NCBI RefSeq assembly: GCF_003351765.1
Contig: NZ_CP031229.1
Coordinates: forward strand, 2,418,001 to 2,482,000
Source: Ornithinimicrobium avium
GTDB taxonomy: Bacteria; Actinomycetota; Actinomycetes; Actinomycetales; Dermatophilaceae
Reading direction: 5' to 3'
Length of the DNA stretch: 64,000 nt
The translations under genes and the position numbers were made by a program. Shown piece by piece: positions 26,360 to 35,024 of this stretch. How positions within the stretch are numbered: position 1 is the stretch's first letter; every line of letters starts with the position of its first letter. The notes below the pieces were generated by a model. It was given only the letters and a program-made list of their open reading frames with translations, searched no databases and was not told where the DNA came from.

Positions 26360-26475
26360 CCGGGCGCGTCCTCCCCCGCCCCGACACCACATCGTGACCT
26401 TCAGATGCCTGCCGCTGGATCCACGTTCCTGGTAGCCTGAGGCATCTGCAGTGGGGCAGCGAAAGGATGGGGGCA

Positions 26476-27671
26476 ATGAGGATCCGGTGGATTTCTGGGC
26501 TCGGTCTTCTCTTGAGCTTTGCGCTTTCGGGAGTCGTGGCAGCGAATGCAGGGACAGCGGCGACGGTCTCGAGTGTCGACACGATGTTCGTCGGCGGGAC
26601 TGGAGCCGTGGAGCTGACCGAGGCTGAGCTGTTCGACATCGGCGTGGTGGCGAAGGACAAGGGCATCAGCATGGACCAGGCTGTAGCCGAGCTTGCTGGG
26701 CAGAACGAGTTCGCCAGTCTCACGACCGAAATTTCGGAGCAGTTCCCCGACCAGTTCGCCTACGCCCGCTGGGACAAGGGCGTAGGCGAGGTAGGCATGA
26801 AGGGCGCCCTGCCCGCGGGTGCGGCCGAGGTCGCGAACCAGTCACCGGCTCGCGTCAAGGTTGTGCAGGGTATCGGCTGGGCCGAGAAGGACGTCAAGGC
26901 GGCCGGGGAGGCGCTGCACTATGCGGTACGGGACGCTACCGGTGGGGCTGAGGTCCACACCGACATCGACGCGGAGACAGGTACGGTGTCGGTCACCTTC
27001 GACGGGGCGCCTGGGGCGACCACCAGGACGGCAAGTCAGGTCGTTGCAACGCCAGAGGTCGCCAAGGCAGCATCCCGCATCCCGGCCGGCGTCACGGTCG
27101 CCATCACCAAGGGTACGGTCGGCGGTGGCTCCGACACGGTCTACGGGGTGGGCACCTGGGCAGCTGCACGGCCGGCTTCTCGGTGAAGAACGCCTACTAC
27201 TCCCATGGTCTCCTGACTGCGGAGCACTGTTCCAACAGCCAGACCTACGCTGGTCGCGACATTCTCTACTTCCGGGGGGTCCTGGCCAAGCAGTACGGGG
27301 ATGTGCAGTGGCACAGCTCGAGCGAGGCCGCTTCGGCGTCGTTCTACTACACCAGCGGTCAGCGCCGGACCATCACCGCGACCGTCAACGCCGTGAAGGG
27401 CCAGTCGCTGTGCAAGTACGGCAAGACGACGAGCAACACCTGCGACGACGTCTACAGGACCGGCCAGTGCCGCGGTGACTACTGCAACCTGATCATGATG
27501 AAGAACCGCAAGGCTGACAGCGGCGACAGCGGAGGCCCAGTTTTCTGGGGCCACCACGGCTACGGCGTCCACTCCGGCTACAAGACGTACCTGCTGAAGA
27601 ACCGAGACATGTACACTCCGATCCGCTCTACGGCCACCCAGCTTGGCCTCACAGTGAAGCTCACATCATGA
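26476..27671 (+). pseudogene. Secreted trypsin-like serine protease, frameshifted
   Basis: The first part encodes a signal peptide (residues 1-27 from ATG 26476) and a pro-region of alpha-lytic-protease type (DFRFA-free, rich in A, E, T). The second part in another frame carries the protease domain with the catalytic His in LTAEHCS and the nucleophile in ADSGDSGGPVFW. The switch is near 27155-27165: a single inserted base (or two lost) separates GTW from the expected LGSCTAGFSV. Joined, the protein would be about 400 aa and exported to act outside the cell. It is either a true frameshift or a sequence error. The lipoprotein gene overlaps its stop by 4 bp. Confidence 0.75.
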
Positions 27672-28114
27672 TCTCCCCCGAATTCGGTCGGAGTGTGCGG
27701 GCCGGGGCGCTGACGGCGACCGTGCTGATGCTCTCGGCGTGCGGCGGGTCGGGCGCCGTGGACGTCCAGGAGCACCAGGGCGCGATCGCACTCGTGGCCA
27801 AGGACTCCGAACAAGGCTCCGACGCCGAGATCGGAGGAGTGCTCGGGCTCGGTCCCGGAGGCTGCCTGGGTCTGCTCACAGAGGGCTCTGACGCGCCGGT
27901 CCCGCTCGTGTGGCCGGCAGGCAGCAAGCTGTCCGAGGACGGCACCAGCGTGACCGTGCCGGGGCTTGGCGAGGTCCGCCCGGGGCAGACCGTCACCGGC
28001 GGGGGCGGTGAGGACTCCAACGTCGAGGCAGACCGCTACAGCGACGTCCCCGAGGCATGCCTGGAGCAGGGGCGGCTTGTCGTGGCCGCCAGCATCCGGT
28101 CTGTGACGGGCTGA
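27668..28114 (+). CDS. Small lipoprotein
   Basis: 148 aa with a signal peptide and the lipobox LSAC at about residues 22-25, then GGSGAVDVQEHQ; the cysteine would be lipidated and the protein held on the outer face of the membrane. The mature part has no recognised domain. ATG 27668 overlaps the protease stop (ATGA), so the two form an operon and may work together, for example as anchor or inhibitor; that is a guess. Confidence 0.75.
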   Translation: MISPEFGRSVRAGALTATVLMLSACGGSGAVDVQEHQGAIALVAKDSEQGSDAEIGGVLGLGPGGCLGLLTEGSDAPVPLVWPAGSKLSEDGTSVTVPGLGEVRPGQTVTGGGGEDSNVEADRYSDVPEACLEQGRLVVAASIRSVTG

Positions 28115-28171
28115 CGGGCGCCCGACAGTTCCAGGGCAGCTCGGGACCAGCTGAACTGAACTCCAGGCAGT

Positions 28172-28195
28172 GAGCTGCGCGAGATCGTCGACCCG
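28172..28195 (+). repeat. 24-bp direct repeat, copy 2
   Basis: Exact second copy of the SDR segment at 26252, here outside any gene. It is followed by CCCTCCCCCGCCCC, similar to CCTCCCCCGCCCC at 26370, which suggests that the 3' end of the SDR region was partly duplicated when the protease block arrived. Confidence 0.7.
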
Positions 28196-28340
28196 CCCTC
28201 CCCCGCCCCACCCGACCTGTGCACCTCCTGCGGACTTGTGCGACCGCTATAGCCCGCGCACATGTCCGAAGGGGGTGCACAGGTGCGCAGGGGGCCGAGC
28301 CGGGTTTCCGTCGCGGGCCGCCGGCGCGTACGGTCGGGGT

Positions 28341-29129
28341 GTGCGCATCGACGTCTGGTCCGACATCCTCTGCCCCTTCTGCCACCTCGGGCGGCGCAAC
28401 CTGCAGCTCGCCCTGGAGCAGTTCGAGCACGCCGACGAGGTGTCGGTGATCTGGCACAGCTTCCAGCTCGACCCGGAGGCGCCCGAGCGCGTCGAGGGCA
28501 GCAACGTCGAGCGGATCGCGCAGAAGTACGGCATCTCCGTCGAGGACGCGACCGCCTCCCAGGAGCAGCTCGCCGCCGACGCCGCCGCCGCCGGGCTGGA
28601 CTACCAGTGGCAGAAGTCGGTCGGCGGCAACTCCTACGACGCCCACCGGCTGATCCACTTCGCCCGCTTCCAGGGCGTGGAGGAGCAGGTCACCGAGCGG
28701 ATCATGCGGGCCTGGTACTCCGAGGGCGCCTCGATCGGCGAGAAGCAGGTCCTGCTCGACCTGGCCGTCGAGGCCGGCCTGGACACCGAGGAGGTGCGCG
28801 GCGTGCTCGAGAGCGACTCCTTCGGCCACGAGGTCCGCAGCGACCTGGCCGTCGCCACGCAGATCGGGATCAGCTCGGTGCCGACCTTCGTGCTCGACCA
28901 GAAGTTCGGCGTCCCCGGCGCGCAGCCCGTCGACGTCATGCTCAACGCGATCCGCTACGCCTGGGAGGACCAGGGCAACACCGCCGGGGGCGGAGGCTGC
29001 GGGTGCGGCGGCTGCGGGTGCGGCGGCGGCGCCGAGGAGAGCGCGCCCGAGGCCGCTGCGCAGAGCGCCCCCGAGCCCGAGCCGGCGGCCGCCGGTGGCT
29101 GCGGCTCCGGCGCGTGCGGCTGCGGCTGA
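28341..29129 (+). CDS. DsbA-family oxidoreductase, FrnE-like, Cys/Gly-rich tail
   Basis: 262 aa. MRIDVWSDILCPFCHLGRRN carries the thioredoxin-fold active site CPFC, with the cis-Pro region ISSVPTFVLDQKFGVPGAQP and helical insertion typical of FrnE/2-hydroxychromene-isomerase-like cytosolic DsbA proteins. The normal domain ends near residue 215. About 45 further residues are a low-complexity tail with clusters such as GCGCGGCGCGG and a Pro/Glu/Ala linker, ending GCGSGACGCG; it could bind metal ions. GTG 28341 starts the domain. A strong hairpin follows the gene. Confidence 0.85.
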   Translation: MRIDVWSDILCPFCHLGRRNLQLALEQFEHADEVSVIWHSFQLDPEAPERVEGSNVERIAQKYGISVEDATASQEQLAADAAAAGLDYQWQKSVGGNSYDAHRLIHFARFQGVEEQVTERIMRAWYSEGASIGEKQVLLDLAVEAGLDTEEVRGVLESDSFGHEVRSDLAVATQIGISSVPTFVLDQKFGVPGAQPVDVMLNAIRYAWEDQGNTAGGGGCGCGGCGCGGGAEESAPEAAAQSAPEPEPAAAGGCGSGACGCG

Positions 29130-29198
29130 TCCCACGAGGGGACCAAGCCTTCGAGGGCTTCCCCGGCCTGCTCGCCGAGACAGGCAAGGTTCTGCACC

Positions 29199-29225
29199 AC
29201 ATGCGACGTGGACAACGTCGCATGT
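29199..29225. terminator. Terminator between convergent genes
   Basis: ACATGCGACGT and ACGTCGCATGT form a perfect 11-bp stem with a 5-base loop between the DsbA gene (plus strand) and the thioesterase gene (minus strand), able to end both transcripts. Confidence 0.7.
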
Positions 29226-29259
29226 CGTGCAGGACGTTGTCTGAGAAGCCCGACCGCCG

Positions 29260-29673
29260 TCAGGCGGCGCCGGCCAGCAGCTCGCGCACCCGGTCCGGCC
29301 ACGGCGTCGCCGGCGGCGGGCCCCCCTCGCCAGGCTCCTGCCCCGACCGGCTGCCGACGTTGACGCACACCATCCGCCCGCGCGCGGCAGGCCCGCGCGG
29401 GCCCTCCACCTCGAAGGCGTAGACCAGCGAGGACGTGCCGACGTTCTCCACCCACAGCGAGGTGAGGACCTCGTCACGGAACCAGAGCCGGTCGAGGTAG
29501 TCCACCTCATACCGCACCCGGGGGACGGCGCCGTAGAGCTCCGGGAGCCCCATCGCGGTGTGCAGCTCGTTCTCGGCGGCCTCGACCCACCGGATGACCG
29601 AGGAGTGGTGGTAGTGGCCGGCGGCGTCGGTGTCGCACCAGTCGACGACGCGGGTCACGGTGGCCCGCCTCAC
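29260..29673 (-). CDS. 4HBT-family acyl-CoA thioesterase
   Basis: 137 aa hot-dog fold. RVVDWCDTDAAGHYHHSSVIRWVEAAE matches the 4-hydroxybenzoyl-CoA thioesterase family, with the Asp-containing loop and the long helix. It hydrolyses an aryl- or acyl-CoA, perhaps releasing CoA from dead-end intermediates of the ring pathway. The ATG overlaps the ligase stop by 4 bp, so the two are in one operon. Confidence 0.87.
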   Translation of the reverse strand: MRRATVTRVVDWCDTDAAGHYHHSSVIRWVEAAENELHTAMGLPELYGAVPRVRYEVDYLDRLWFRDEVLTSLWVENVGTSSLVYAFEVEGPRGPAARGRMVCVNVGSRSGQEPGEGGPPPATPWPDRVRELLAGAA

Positions 29674-31376
29674 GAGACCTCCGCGGCGGCGTCCTGGCGC
29701 AGCACGAAGCGCTGCACCTTGCCGGTCGAGGTGCGCGGCAGGGCGTCGAGGAACTCGATCTGACGGGGGTACTTGTAGGGCGCGATCGCCCCCTTGACGT
29801 GGTCCTGCAGCGCCGTGCGCAGCGCCTGCTCGCCCTCCTCACCGCCCAGCTGGGGACGTCCACCGCGAGGCACGACGTAGGCCTTGACCACGTTGCCGCG
29901 CTCGGGGTCGGGGGCGGCGACGACCGCGCACTCCATCACCTCGGGGTGGGAGATGAGCGCCTCCTCGACCTCGGTGCCGGAGATGTTGTAGCCGGAGCTG
30001 ACGATCATGTCGTCGGAGCGCGCCTGGTACCAGTAGTAGCCGTCCTCGTCGCGGATGAAGGTGTCGCCGGTGAGGTTCCACCCGTCCTGGACGTAGACGG
30101 TCTGGCGCTCGTCGGCGAGGTAGCGGCAGCCGGTCGGGCCCTTGACCGCCAGCCGGCCGGGGACACCGTCGGGGGCGTCCCTGCCGGCCTTGTCCACGAT
30201 CTTGGCCTGGTAGCCGGGGACGGGGCGGCCGGTGGAACCGGGGCGGATGTCGTCGTCGGCGCAGCCGATGAAGATGTGCAGCATCTCGGTGGAACCGATG
30301 CCGTCGATGAGGCGCACGCCGGTCCGGTCGTAGATGTCCTGCCACGTCGACCTGGGCAGGTGCTCGCCGGCCGAGACCGCGCGCCGCAGGCCGCGCAGGG
30401 CCTCGGCCTTGCCCCTGGCGATCATCGCCTTGTATGCCGTGGGGGCCGTGAAGCAGACCGTGGCACCGTGCTCAGCGATGAGGTCGGCGAGCTGCTCGGG
30501 GGTGGCCTTCTCGACCAGCAGCGTGCTGGCGCCCACGCGCAGCGGGAAGACGACGAGGCCACCCAGGCCGAAGGTGAACGCGATCGGCGGGGTGCCGACG
30601 AAGACGTCGTCGGGCTCGGGCTTGAGCACGTAGCGGGAGAAGGTGTCGGCGTTGGCCAGGATGTCCCGGTGGAAGTGCATCGTCGCCTTGGGTCGGCCGG
30701 TGGTGCCGGAGGTGAAGGCGAGCATCGAGACGTCGTCCGCGGCGGTGTCGACGTCGTCGAAGGTGGTCGGCTTGTCCCGGGCGAGGGCCGTGATGTCGGG
30801 CAGTTCGCTCGCGCCGTCGAGCTCTTCGGCCGTGCCCCCGTAGGTGAGCGTCCGCAGCCCCGGGACCTGGGCGCGCAGGAGGTCCTCGGTGAAACGGTGG
30901 TCGCACAGCGCGATGTCGAACCTGCCGATCTCGGCGATGGAGGCCAGCTCGCCCGGACGCAGCATCGGCATCGTGGGCACGACCACGCCGCCGGCCTTCA
31001 GCACCGCGAACCAGACGGCGACCAGCCACGGGTTGTTGGGGCCGCGGAGCAGGACGCGGTTGCCGGGGACCAGGCCGAGGTCCTCGACGAGCACGTGCGC
31101 GACCTGGCTGGCGTGCTCGCGCAGCTCGCCGTAGGTCCACCGGGTGCCGTCCGGGGCGAGCACGCACGGGCGGTCCGCACCGCCCGGCATGCCGTCGATG
31201 ACGTCGTCGAGGAGGGCCGTGGCGACGTTGAGCCGCTCGGGGTAGTGGACCTCCGGCACGTCGAAGACGAGGTCTGGCCACAGCTCGCGCGGAGGCAGGT
31301 TGTCGCGGCAGAAGGTGTCGACGTGCGCGCTCGGCGTGAGCTCGGTGTCCGGCATGCGTGGCAGACCTCTCGTCAT
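29670..31376 (-). CDS. 2-Aminobenzoate/benzoate-CoA ligase-type enzyme
   Basis: About 568 aa ANL-superfamily ligase. TPSAHVDTFCRDNLPP, the P-loop FTSGTTGRPKATMH, the GIGSTEMLHIF motif and the C-terminal RTSTGKVQRFVLR are characteristic of the benzoate/2-aminobenzoate CoA ligase branch. It would form 2-aminobenzoyl-CoA (or salicylyl-CoA) for the two-domain enzyme at 23143. ATG 31376 has AAGGTG upstream; ATG 31355 is the alternative start. It is divergent from the PaaX gene with a palindrome in the shared promoter. Confidence 0.9.
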   Translation of the reverse strand: MTRGLPRMPDTELTPSAHVDTFCRDNLPPRELWPDLVFDVPEVHYPERLNVATALLDDVIDGMPGGADRPCVLAPDGTRWTYGELREHASQVAHVLVEDLGLVPGNRVLLRGPNNPWLVAVWFAVLKAGGVVVPTMPMLRPGELASIAEIGRFDIALCDHRFTEDLLRAQVPGLRTLTYGGTAEELDGASELPDITALARDKPTTFDDVDTAADDVSMLAFTSGTTGRPKATMHFHRDILANADTFSRYVLKPEPDDVFVGTPPIAFTFGLGGLVVFPLRVGASTLLVEKATPEQLADLIAEHGATVCFTAPTAYKAMIARGKAEALRGLRRAVSAGEHLPRSTWQDIYDRTGVRLIDGIGSTEMLHIFIGCADDDIRPGSTGRPVPGYQAKIVDKAGRDAPDGVPGRLAVKGPTGCRYLADERQTVYVQDGWNLTGDTFIRDEDGYYWYQARSDDMIVSSGYNISGTEVEEALISHPEVMECAVVAAPDPERGNVVKAYVVPRGGRPQLGGEEGEQALRTALQDHVKGAIAPYKYPRQIEFLDALPRTSTGKVQRFVLRQDAAAEVS

Positions 31377-31402
31377 GGCACCTTGGCGACGGCGCCCGGC
31401 TA

Positions 31403-31422
31403 GGTCAACGTATGTTTGATCC
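31403..31422. promoter_or_regulatory. Palindromic operator candidate before PaaX gene
   Basis: GGTCAA and TTGATCC flank a 7-base spacer immediately before the GTG start of the PaaX-family gene. In position it could repress both divergent genes. The half-sites resemble those at 25546. Confidence 0.4.
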
Positions 31423-32292
31423 GTGACGACAGTCAAGAGCACGACATCACGGAGCGGGTCGGGTGCCCGCGGCGGGTCGGCCGCGGACTCCGGGCTGCGG
31501 GCGCTGATCGTGACGATCTACGGGCTCTACGCGCGCGAGGTCGGCGGCTGGCTGAGCGTCAGTTCACTGATCCGGCTGATGGCCGAGCTCGGCGTCGACG
31601 AGCAGGCGGTGCGCTCCTCGATCTCCCGGCTCAAGCGGCGCGGGATCCTGGAGTCCGAGCGGATCGACGGCCGGGCGGGCTACGCCCTGTCCGCGCACGC
31701 CCGCGAGATCCTGGCGGCCGGCGACCGGCGCATCTTCCGCCGTCGGCGCGGCACGCTCGACGAGGGATGGGTGCTGGCGGTCTTCAGCGTGCCGGAGTCC
31801 GAGCGCCGCCGGCGGCACACGCTGCGCTCCCGGTTGTCGTGGCTGGGCTTCGGGTCTGTCGGCCCCGGCGTATGGATCGCACCGGCGCACCTGTCCGCGG
31901 AGGCGCGCGACGTGCTCCTGCGCGAGGAGCTGGCGGAGTACGTCGACCTCTTCGAGGGCCGCTACCTCGGCTTCGCCACCGCGCCCGAGCAGGTCGCGCG
32001 GTGGTGGGACCTGGAGAGTCTCGACGCGCTCTACGCGCAGTTCTGCTCCGACCACGAGCCCGTGCTCGCGCGGTGGCGTGCCAGCCGTGGCAAGGACGAG
32101 ACGGGTATGGCGTTCGCCGACTACGTGCGCGTCCTCACCGCGTGGCGGCGCCTGCCCTACCTCGACCCCGGCCTGGCCCCCGAGCTGCTCCCCCGCGACT
32201 GGTCCGGCAGCAGGGCCGCCGACCTGTTCTTCGCGCTCCGGCGCAGGCTCGAGGAGCCATCGCACCGGTTCGTGGAGGGCGTGCGGCAGTAG
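31423..32292 (+). CDS. PaaX-family transcriptional repressor
   Basis: 289 aa. After a Ser/Thr/Gly-rich N-terminal tail, a winged-helix DNA-binding domain (LIVTIYGLYAREVGGWLSVSSLI, EQAVRSSISRLKRRGIL) and the PaaX C-terminal domain (YLDPGLAPELLPRDWSGSRAADLFFALRR) are evident. PaaX proteins repress CoA-dependent aromatic degradation and respond to the aryl-CoA intermediate. The location between the ligase operon and the rest of the cluster supports control of this pathway. The start is GTG 31423. Confidence 0.92.
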   Translation: MTTVKSTTSRSGSGARGGSAADSGLRALIVTIYGLYAREVGGWLSVSSLIRLMAELGVDEQAVRSSISRLKRRGILESERIDGRAGYALSAHAREILAAGDRRIFRRRRGTLDEGWVLAVFSVPESERRRRHTLRSRLSWLGFGSVGPGVWIAPAHLSAEARDVLLREELAEYVDLFEGRYLGFATAPEQVARWWDLESLDALYAQFCSDHEPVLARWRASRGKDETGMAFADYVRVLTAWRRLPYLDPGLAPELLPRDWSGSRAADLFFALRRRLEEPSHRFVEGVRQ

Positions 32293-32395
32293 AGGGGGAC
32301 GGGTCGGGTCAGCGCTCGAGAGCCACCGGGGCGGGTGCGCGCAAGCGGCAGGCACGGCGGACGGCGTCACAGTGGGCTGGGTGAGCTGTTGGGGG

Positions 32396-33500
32396 CTAGT
32401 CGCGCTGCCGGTCGAAGCGGGGGTGGTCCTGAGGGATGAGCGAACCGGTGACCTGGTGGTGGGGCCAGGCGAGGGTATGCGGTGCGCTGAGGGTCACGTA
32501 GTTCGGCTGCTCCTTCGCGTGCACCGTGTCGGGATGGACGGGTACGTGCGCGGCGGGCGGGTTGGCGATCCAGGCGGCGACGAAGAGCAGCCAGCGCAGG
32601 GCGAGGTTCAGCGTCAGCATGAGGGTCGCCACGGCGGCGAAGGTGGAGAAGAGCGGGCCGGCCGAGACGGCGCCCACGACAGAGGCGCCGCCCGCCCGGA
32701 GCAGGCCGAAGCCGACCGCGCCGAGCACCATACCCTGGCGCATGTCCGCCCAGGGGGCCCGGACCTTGCTGATGACGCGCACGACCAGCCACACCAGCAT
32801 CCCATCCAGGACCGCGATGAGGAGCAGGGCGCCAGCAGCGAGCAGCCAGCCGGCGACCGAGCTGCGCAGCCCCAGCCAGACCATGAGGTGCTCGCCGAGC
32901 AGAGTCATCGCGGAGACAGCGGCCGAGGATGCGAAGAAGGTGAGGGCGAGGAGGAAGAAGCCCCACAGGTCGACGATCTTGCCTCGGACGAAGCGCAGCG
33001 GGGCCCCGCCGAGGCCGAACATCTGCCGCACCGTGCGACGCAGTCCCGTCATCATCGTGATGGCGGTCCACACGATGATCACTGTCGAGACTGCGGTCGT
33101 CCAGCCCCAGGTGCCGTCCCGCAGCAGGTGCCCGGCCGCGATCAGGCCGTCGTTGCTCCCGTCATCGATGATGCCCGGCACCACGGAGTTGACGATGTCG
33201 ATGACGCCGGCGACCAGTTCCGGCCGGCCGCCCAGGAAAGCACGGGCGGTGTTGACGATGATGGTCAGCGCCGCCGTCAGCGATAGCAGCGCCGTGAACG
33301 TCACCCCGCCGGACCCGAGGTTGCCCCAGGCCACGACGTAGCGCAGCCCGGCGCGGACGAGGCGCGGCTGACGCCCCACGTCGAGCAGGTCGTACCACCA
33401 GTCCTGCAGGCGACCCGATCGGTGCGCCTCGCGGACCCGGTCGCGCGCCGCCGCGGCCCGCTCGCGGTGCCCGCGCGGATCCTGGGTGAGCGATGACATG
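32396..33500 (-). CDS. YihY/BrkB-family membrane protein
   Basis: About 367 aa with the typical six-helix YihY core: GSGGVTFTALLSLTAALTIIVNTARAF, GWTTAVSTVIIVWTAITMMTGLRRTVRQMFG, IVDLWGFFLLALTFFASSAAVS and later helices, followed by a hydrophilic tail. The family was once called RNase BN but is now a membrane family of uncertain role. The start is ATG 33500 or 33509. Confidence 0.85.
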
Positions 33501-33582
33501 GACCCCATCCTGCCGCGAGCCTCCGGGGTGGCGGAGGGCGCCGTCAGCGGGACGGCAGCCGGCGATCTTCTGCAGCGCCGAG

Positions 33583-33726
33583 ATGTCCCTTGCTCCACCC
33601 CATTGCGTAATTCACTTTGGTCTGGAGGCCATCAAGGGCAAGCCGGTCACCGATGAGCAGATCCAGACCTGGGCCGACGAAGCCGAGGCGGGTTACGACG
33701 TGGAGACCCTGCGCAAACGCGGTTGA
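33583..33726 (+). pseudogene. N-terminal remnant of RHH-type antitoxin
   Basis: Ends with IKGKPVTDEQIQTWADEAEAGYDVETLRKRG, the standard N-terminal part of a ribbon-helix-helix antitoxin family in actinobacteria; the DNA-binding half that normally follows is missing. The frame stops at the junction with the integrase fragment on the other strand. A GGAGG stands before ATC AAG, where many relatives would start. It is judged truncated by a rearrangement. Confidence 0.5.
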
Positions 33727-33732
33727 TGTTGA

Positions 33733-34153
33733 CGCTGGTGCGGCCGGCCTGCAGCATCGCTTCGAACTGCAGGTGGGACAGGCCCAAGGTGGGTGATTCG
33801 GGTGGCACGTGCGGGCGGCGGACGTGGTCGGCCGGGGAGGCGGTCAGGACACCGTCGATGACGGCTGTGCGGTAGAACCCGGCCACGACGGACAGCCGCC
33901 GGTAGATCGTGGACGGCTTGTACCGGCGGTTCTCCTGCACGTACAGCTCGACGTGCACCCGGTGGGCGGTCAGCGGGTCGACGTGACGTGCGGCGCACCA
34001 GGCCAGGAAGGCGCGCAGGTCTGACTCGGTGTGGGTGCGCGTCTGGCCGGTGTAGCGGGCCAGGTGGGCGGCGACGGCCTGGCGCAGCGCGGCATCTGCG
34101 GGGTCGCTGACACCCAGGGGGACGAGGGCAGTGGAGGGCTGGGTCGTGGTCAT
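33733..34153 (-). pseudogene. Tyrosine integrase, N-terminal fragment
   Basis: From ATG 34153 about 135 codons encode the core-binding domain (LARYTGQTRTHTESDLRAFLAWCAARHVDPL) up to SPTLGLSHLQFEAMLQAGRTS, where the catalytic domain should begin. The rest is missing and the frame meets the antitoxin remnant. It belongs to a different integrase subfamily from the four related recombinases. It marks the edge of an older integrated element. Confidence 0.75.
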
Positions 34154-34232
34154 GAACCATCGTGCCGCCACGGCGTCACCCGGCCGTCAAGAACGGCTTG
34201 ACGCTCACTCGTCGTCAAGGGATACTTGACGG

Positions 34233-34469
34233 GTGGAGGTCACGTCGTCGGCTCGCAAGCACGGGGTCGAGGACGCGGACGTCCAGCACGCCTGGAGGAA
34301 CGCCATGCGCCTGGTCGAGTACGAGCACCTGGGTGAGGATCGCCTCCTGGTGATCGGCCCTGACCGTCACGGCCGGCTGCTGGAACTGGTCGCCGTGCCT
34401 GCTCAAGCACCGGTACGCATCATCCACGCCGACCGGCTACGACCGAGGTTCTACGACTACCTGAGATGA
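34233..34469 (+). CDS. Small BrnT-like putative toxin
   Basis: 78 aa: a short helix (ARKHGVEDADVQHAWRNAMRLVEY), then beta-strands DRLLVIGPDRHGRLLELVAV and RIIHADRLRPRFYDYL. This helix-plus-sheet layout resembles BrnT/RelE-fold toxins, though sequence identity cannot be judged here. The gene is followed 13 bp later by a small HTH gene, as expected of a TA pair with toxin first. Function is inferred. Confidence 0.55.
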   Translation: MEVTSSARKHGVEDADVQHAWRNAMRLVEYEHLGEDRLLVIGPDRHGRLLELVAVPAQAPVRIIHADRLRPRFYDYLR

Positions 34470-34482
34470 GGTGAAACAGCAC

Positions 34483-34725
34483 ATGAGCATCAAGACCCGC
34501 CCCGAGGAGACCGGCCTGGACGAGCTAGACTCAGGCACGAACCCCGCCCGCGACGCCGTCCACTTCCGCCGCATCCAGGCCGCCCGCGCCAACCTGACCG
34601 ACGCTGAGGACGAACTGCGCGAAGCTGTCCAAGCCGCCCGCGACGCGGGTGACTCCTGGACCATCATCGGCGCTGCCCTGGGGATCACCCGGCAGGCGGC
34701 CCAGCAGCGGTTCGGGAGAAACTGA
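34483..34725 (+). CDS. Small helix-turn-helix protein, antitoxin candidate
   Basis: 80 aa, mostly helical. The C-terminal DSWTIIGAALGITRQAAQQRFGR is a clear helix-turn-helix of the kind seen in small actinobacterial regulators. ATG 34483 has GAGGTG eight bases upstream. Together with the preceding 78-aa gene it looks like a TA pair in which this protein neutralises and autoregulates. Confidence 0.6.
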   Translation: MSIKTRPEETGLDELDSGTNPARDAVHFRRIQAARANLTDAEDELREAVQAARDAGDSWTIIGAALGITRQAAQQRFGRN

Positions 34726-34750
34726 CCTATTTGGACAGCGGCAAAGTCGT

Positions 34751-34769
34751 GCATCCCGTTGTGGGATGC
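34751..34769 (+). promoter_or_regulatory. Operator candidate of RHH/MazF pair
   Basis: GCATCCC and GGGATGC, a perfect 7-bp inverted repeat with a 5-base spacer, followed by a possible -10 TATGCT and the antitoxin start. It fits autoregulation by the ribbon-helix-helix antitoxin. Confidence 0.55.
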
Positions 34770-34788
34770 GGGATGGTATGCTGAGGGG

Positions 34789-35022
34789 ATGACGACACAG
34801 ATCGCGATACGGCTCCCTGATGAGATGGTTCGCTTTCTGGACCGGAGCGTGGCCAGTGGCAAGGCTCCCAGTCGAGCCGCGCTGGTGGCCGCAGCCCTAG
34901 AGCGCGAGATGCGCCTGCAAGCCGCGCAGCAGGACGCCCAGACCCTGAAGAAGAAGGGCACGGCCGATGACCTCGACGAGCTCGTCACCTGGTCCGTAGC
35001 CCACGCGACACTGGACGACTGA
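34789..35022 (+). CDS. Ribbon-helix-helix antitoxin
   Basis: 77 aa. TTQIAIRLPDEMVRFLDRSVASGKAPSRAALVAAALERE is the ribbon-helix-helix domain, and the acidic C-terminal tail DDLDELVTWSVAHATLDD is the toxin-binding part. It is two bases upstream of the toxin gene. Confidence 0.85.
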   Translation: MTTQIAIRLPDEMVRFLDRSVASGKAPSRAALVAAALEREMRLQAAQQDAQTLKKKGTADDLDELVTWSVAHATLDD

Positions 35023-35024
35023 CC

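Noticed and set aside
29799..31403. 534-aa plus-strand frame
   Set aside because: Antisense to the CoA ligase gene, rich in Gly, Val, Asp without domain signatures.
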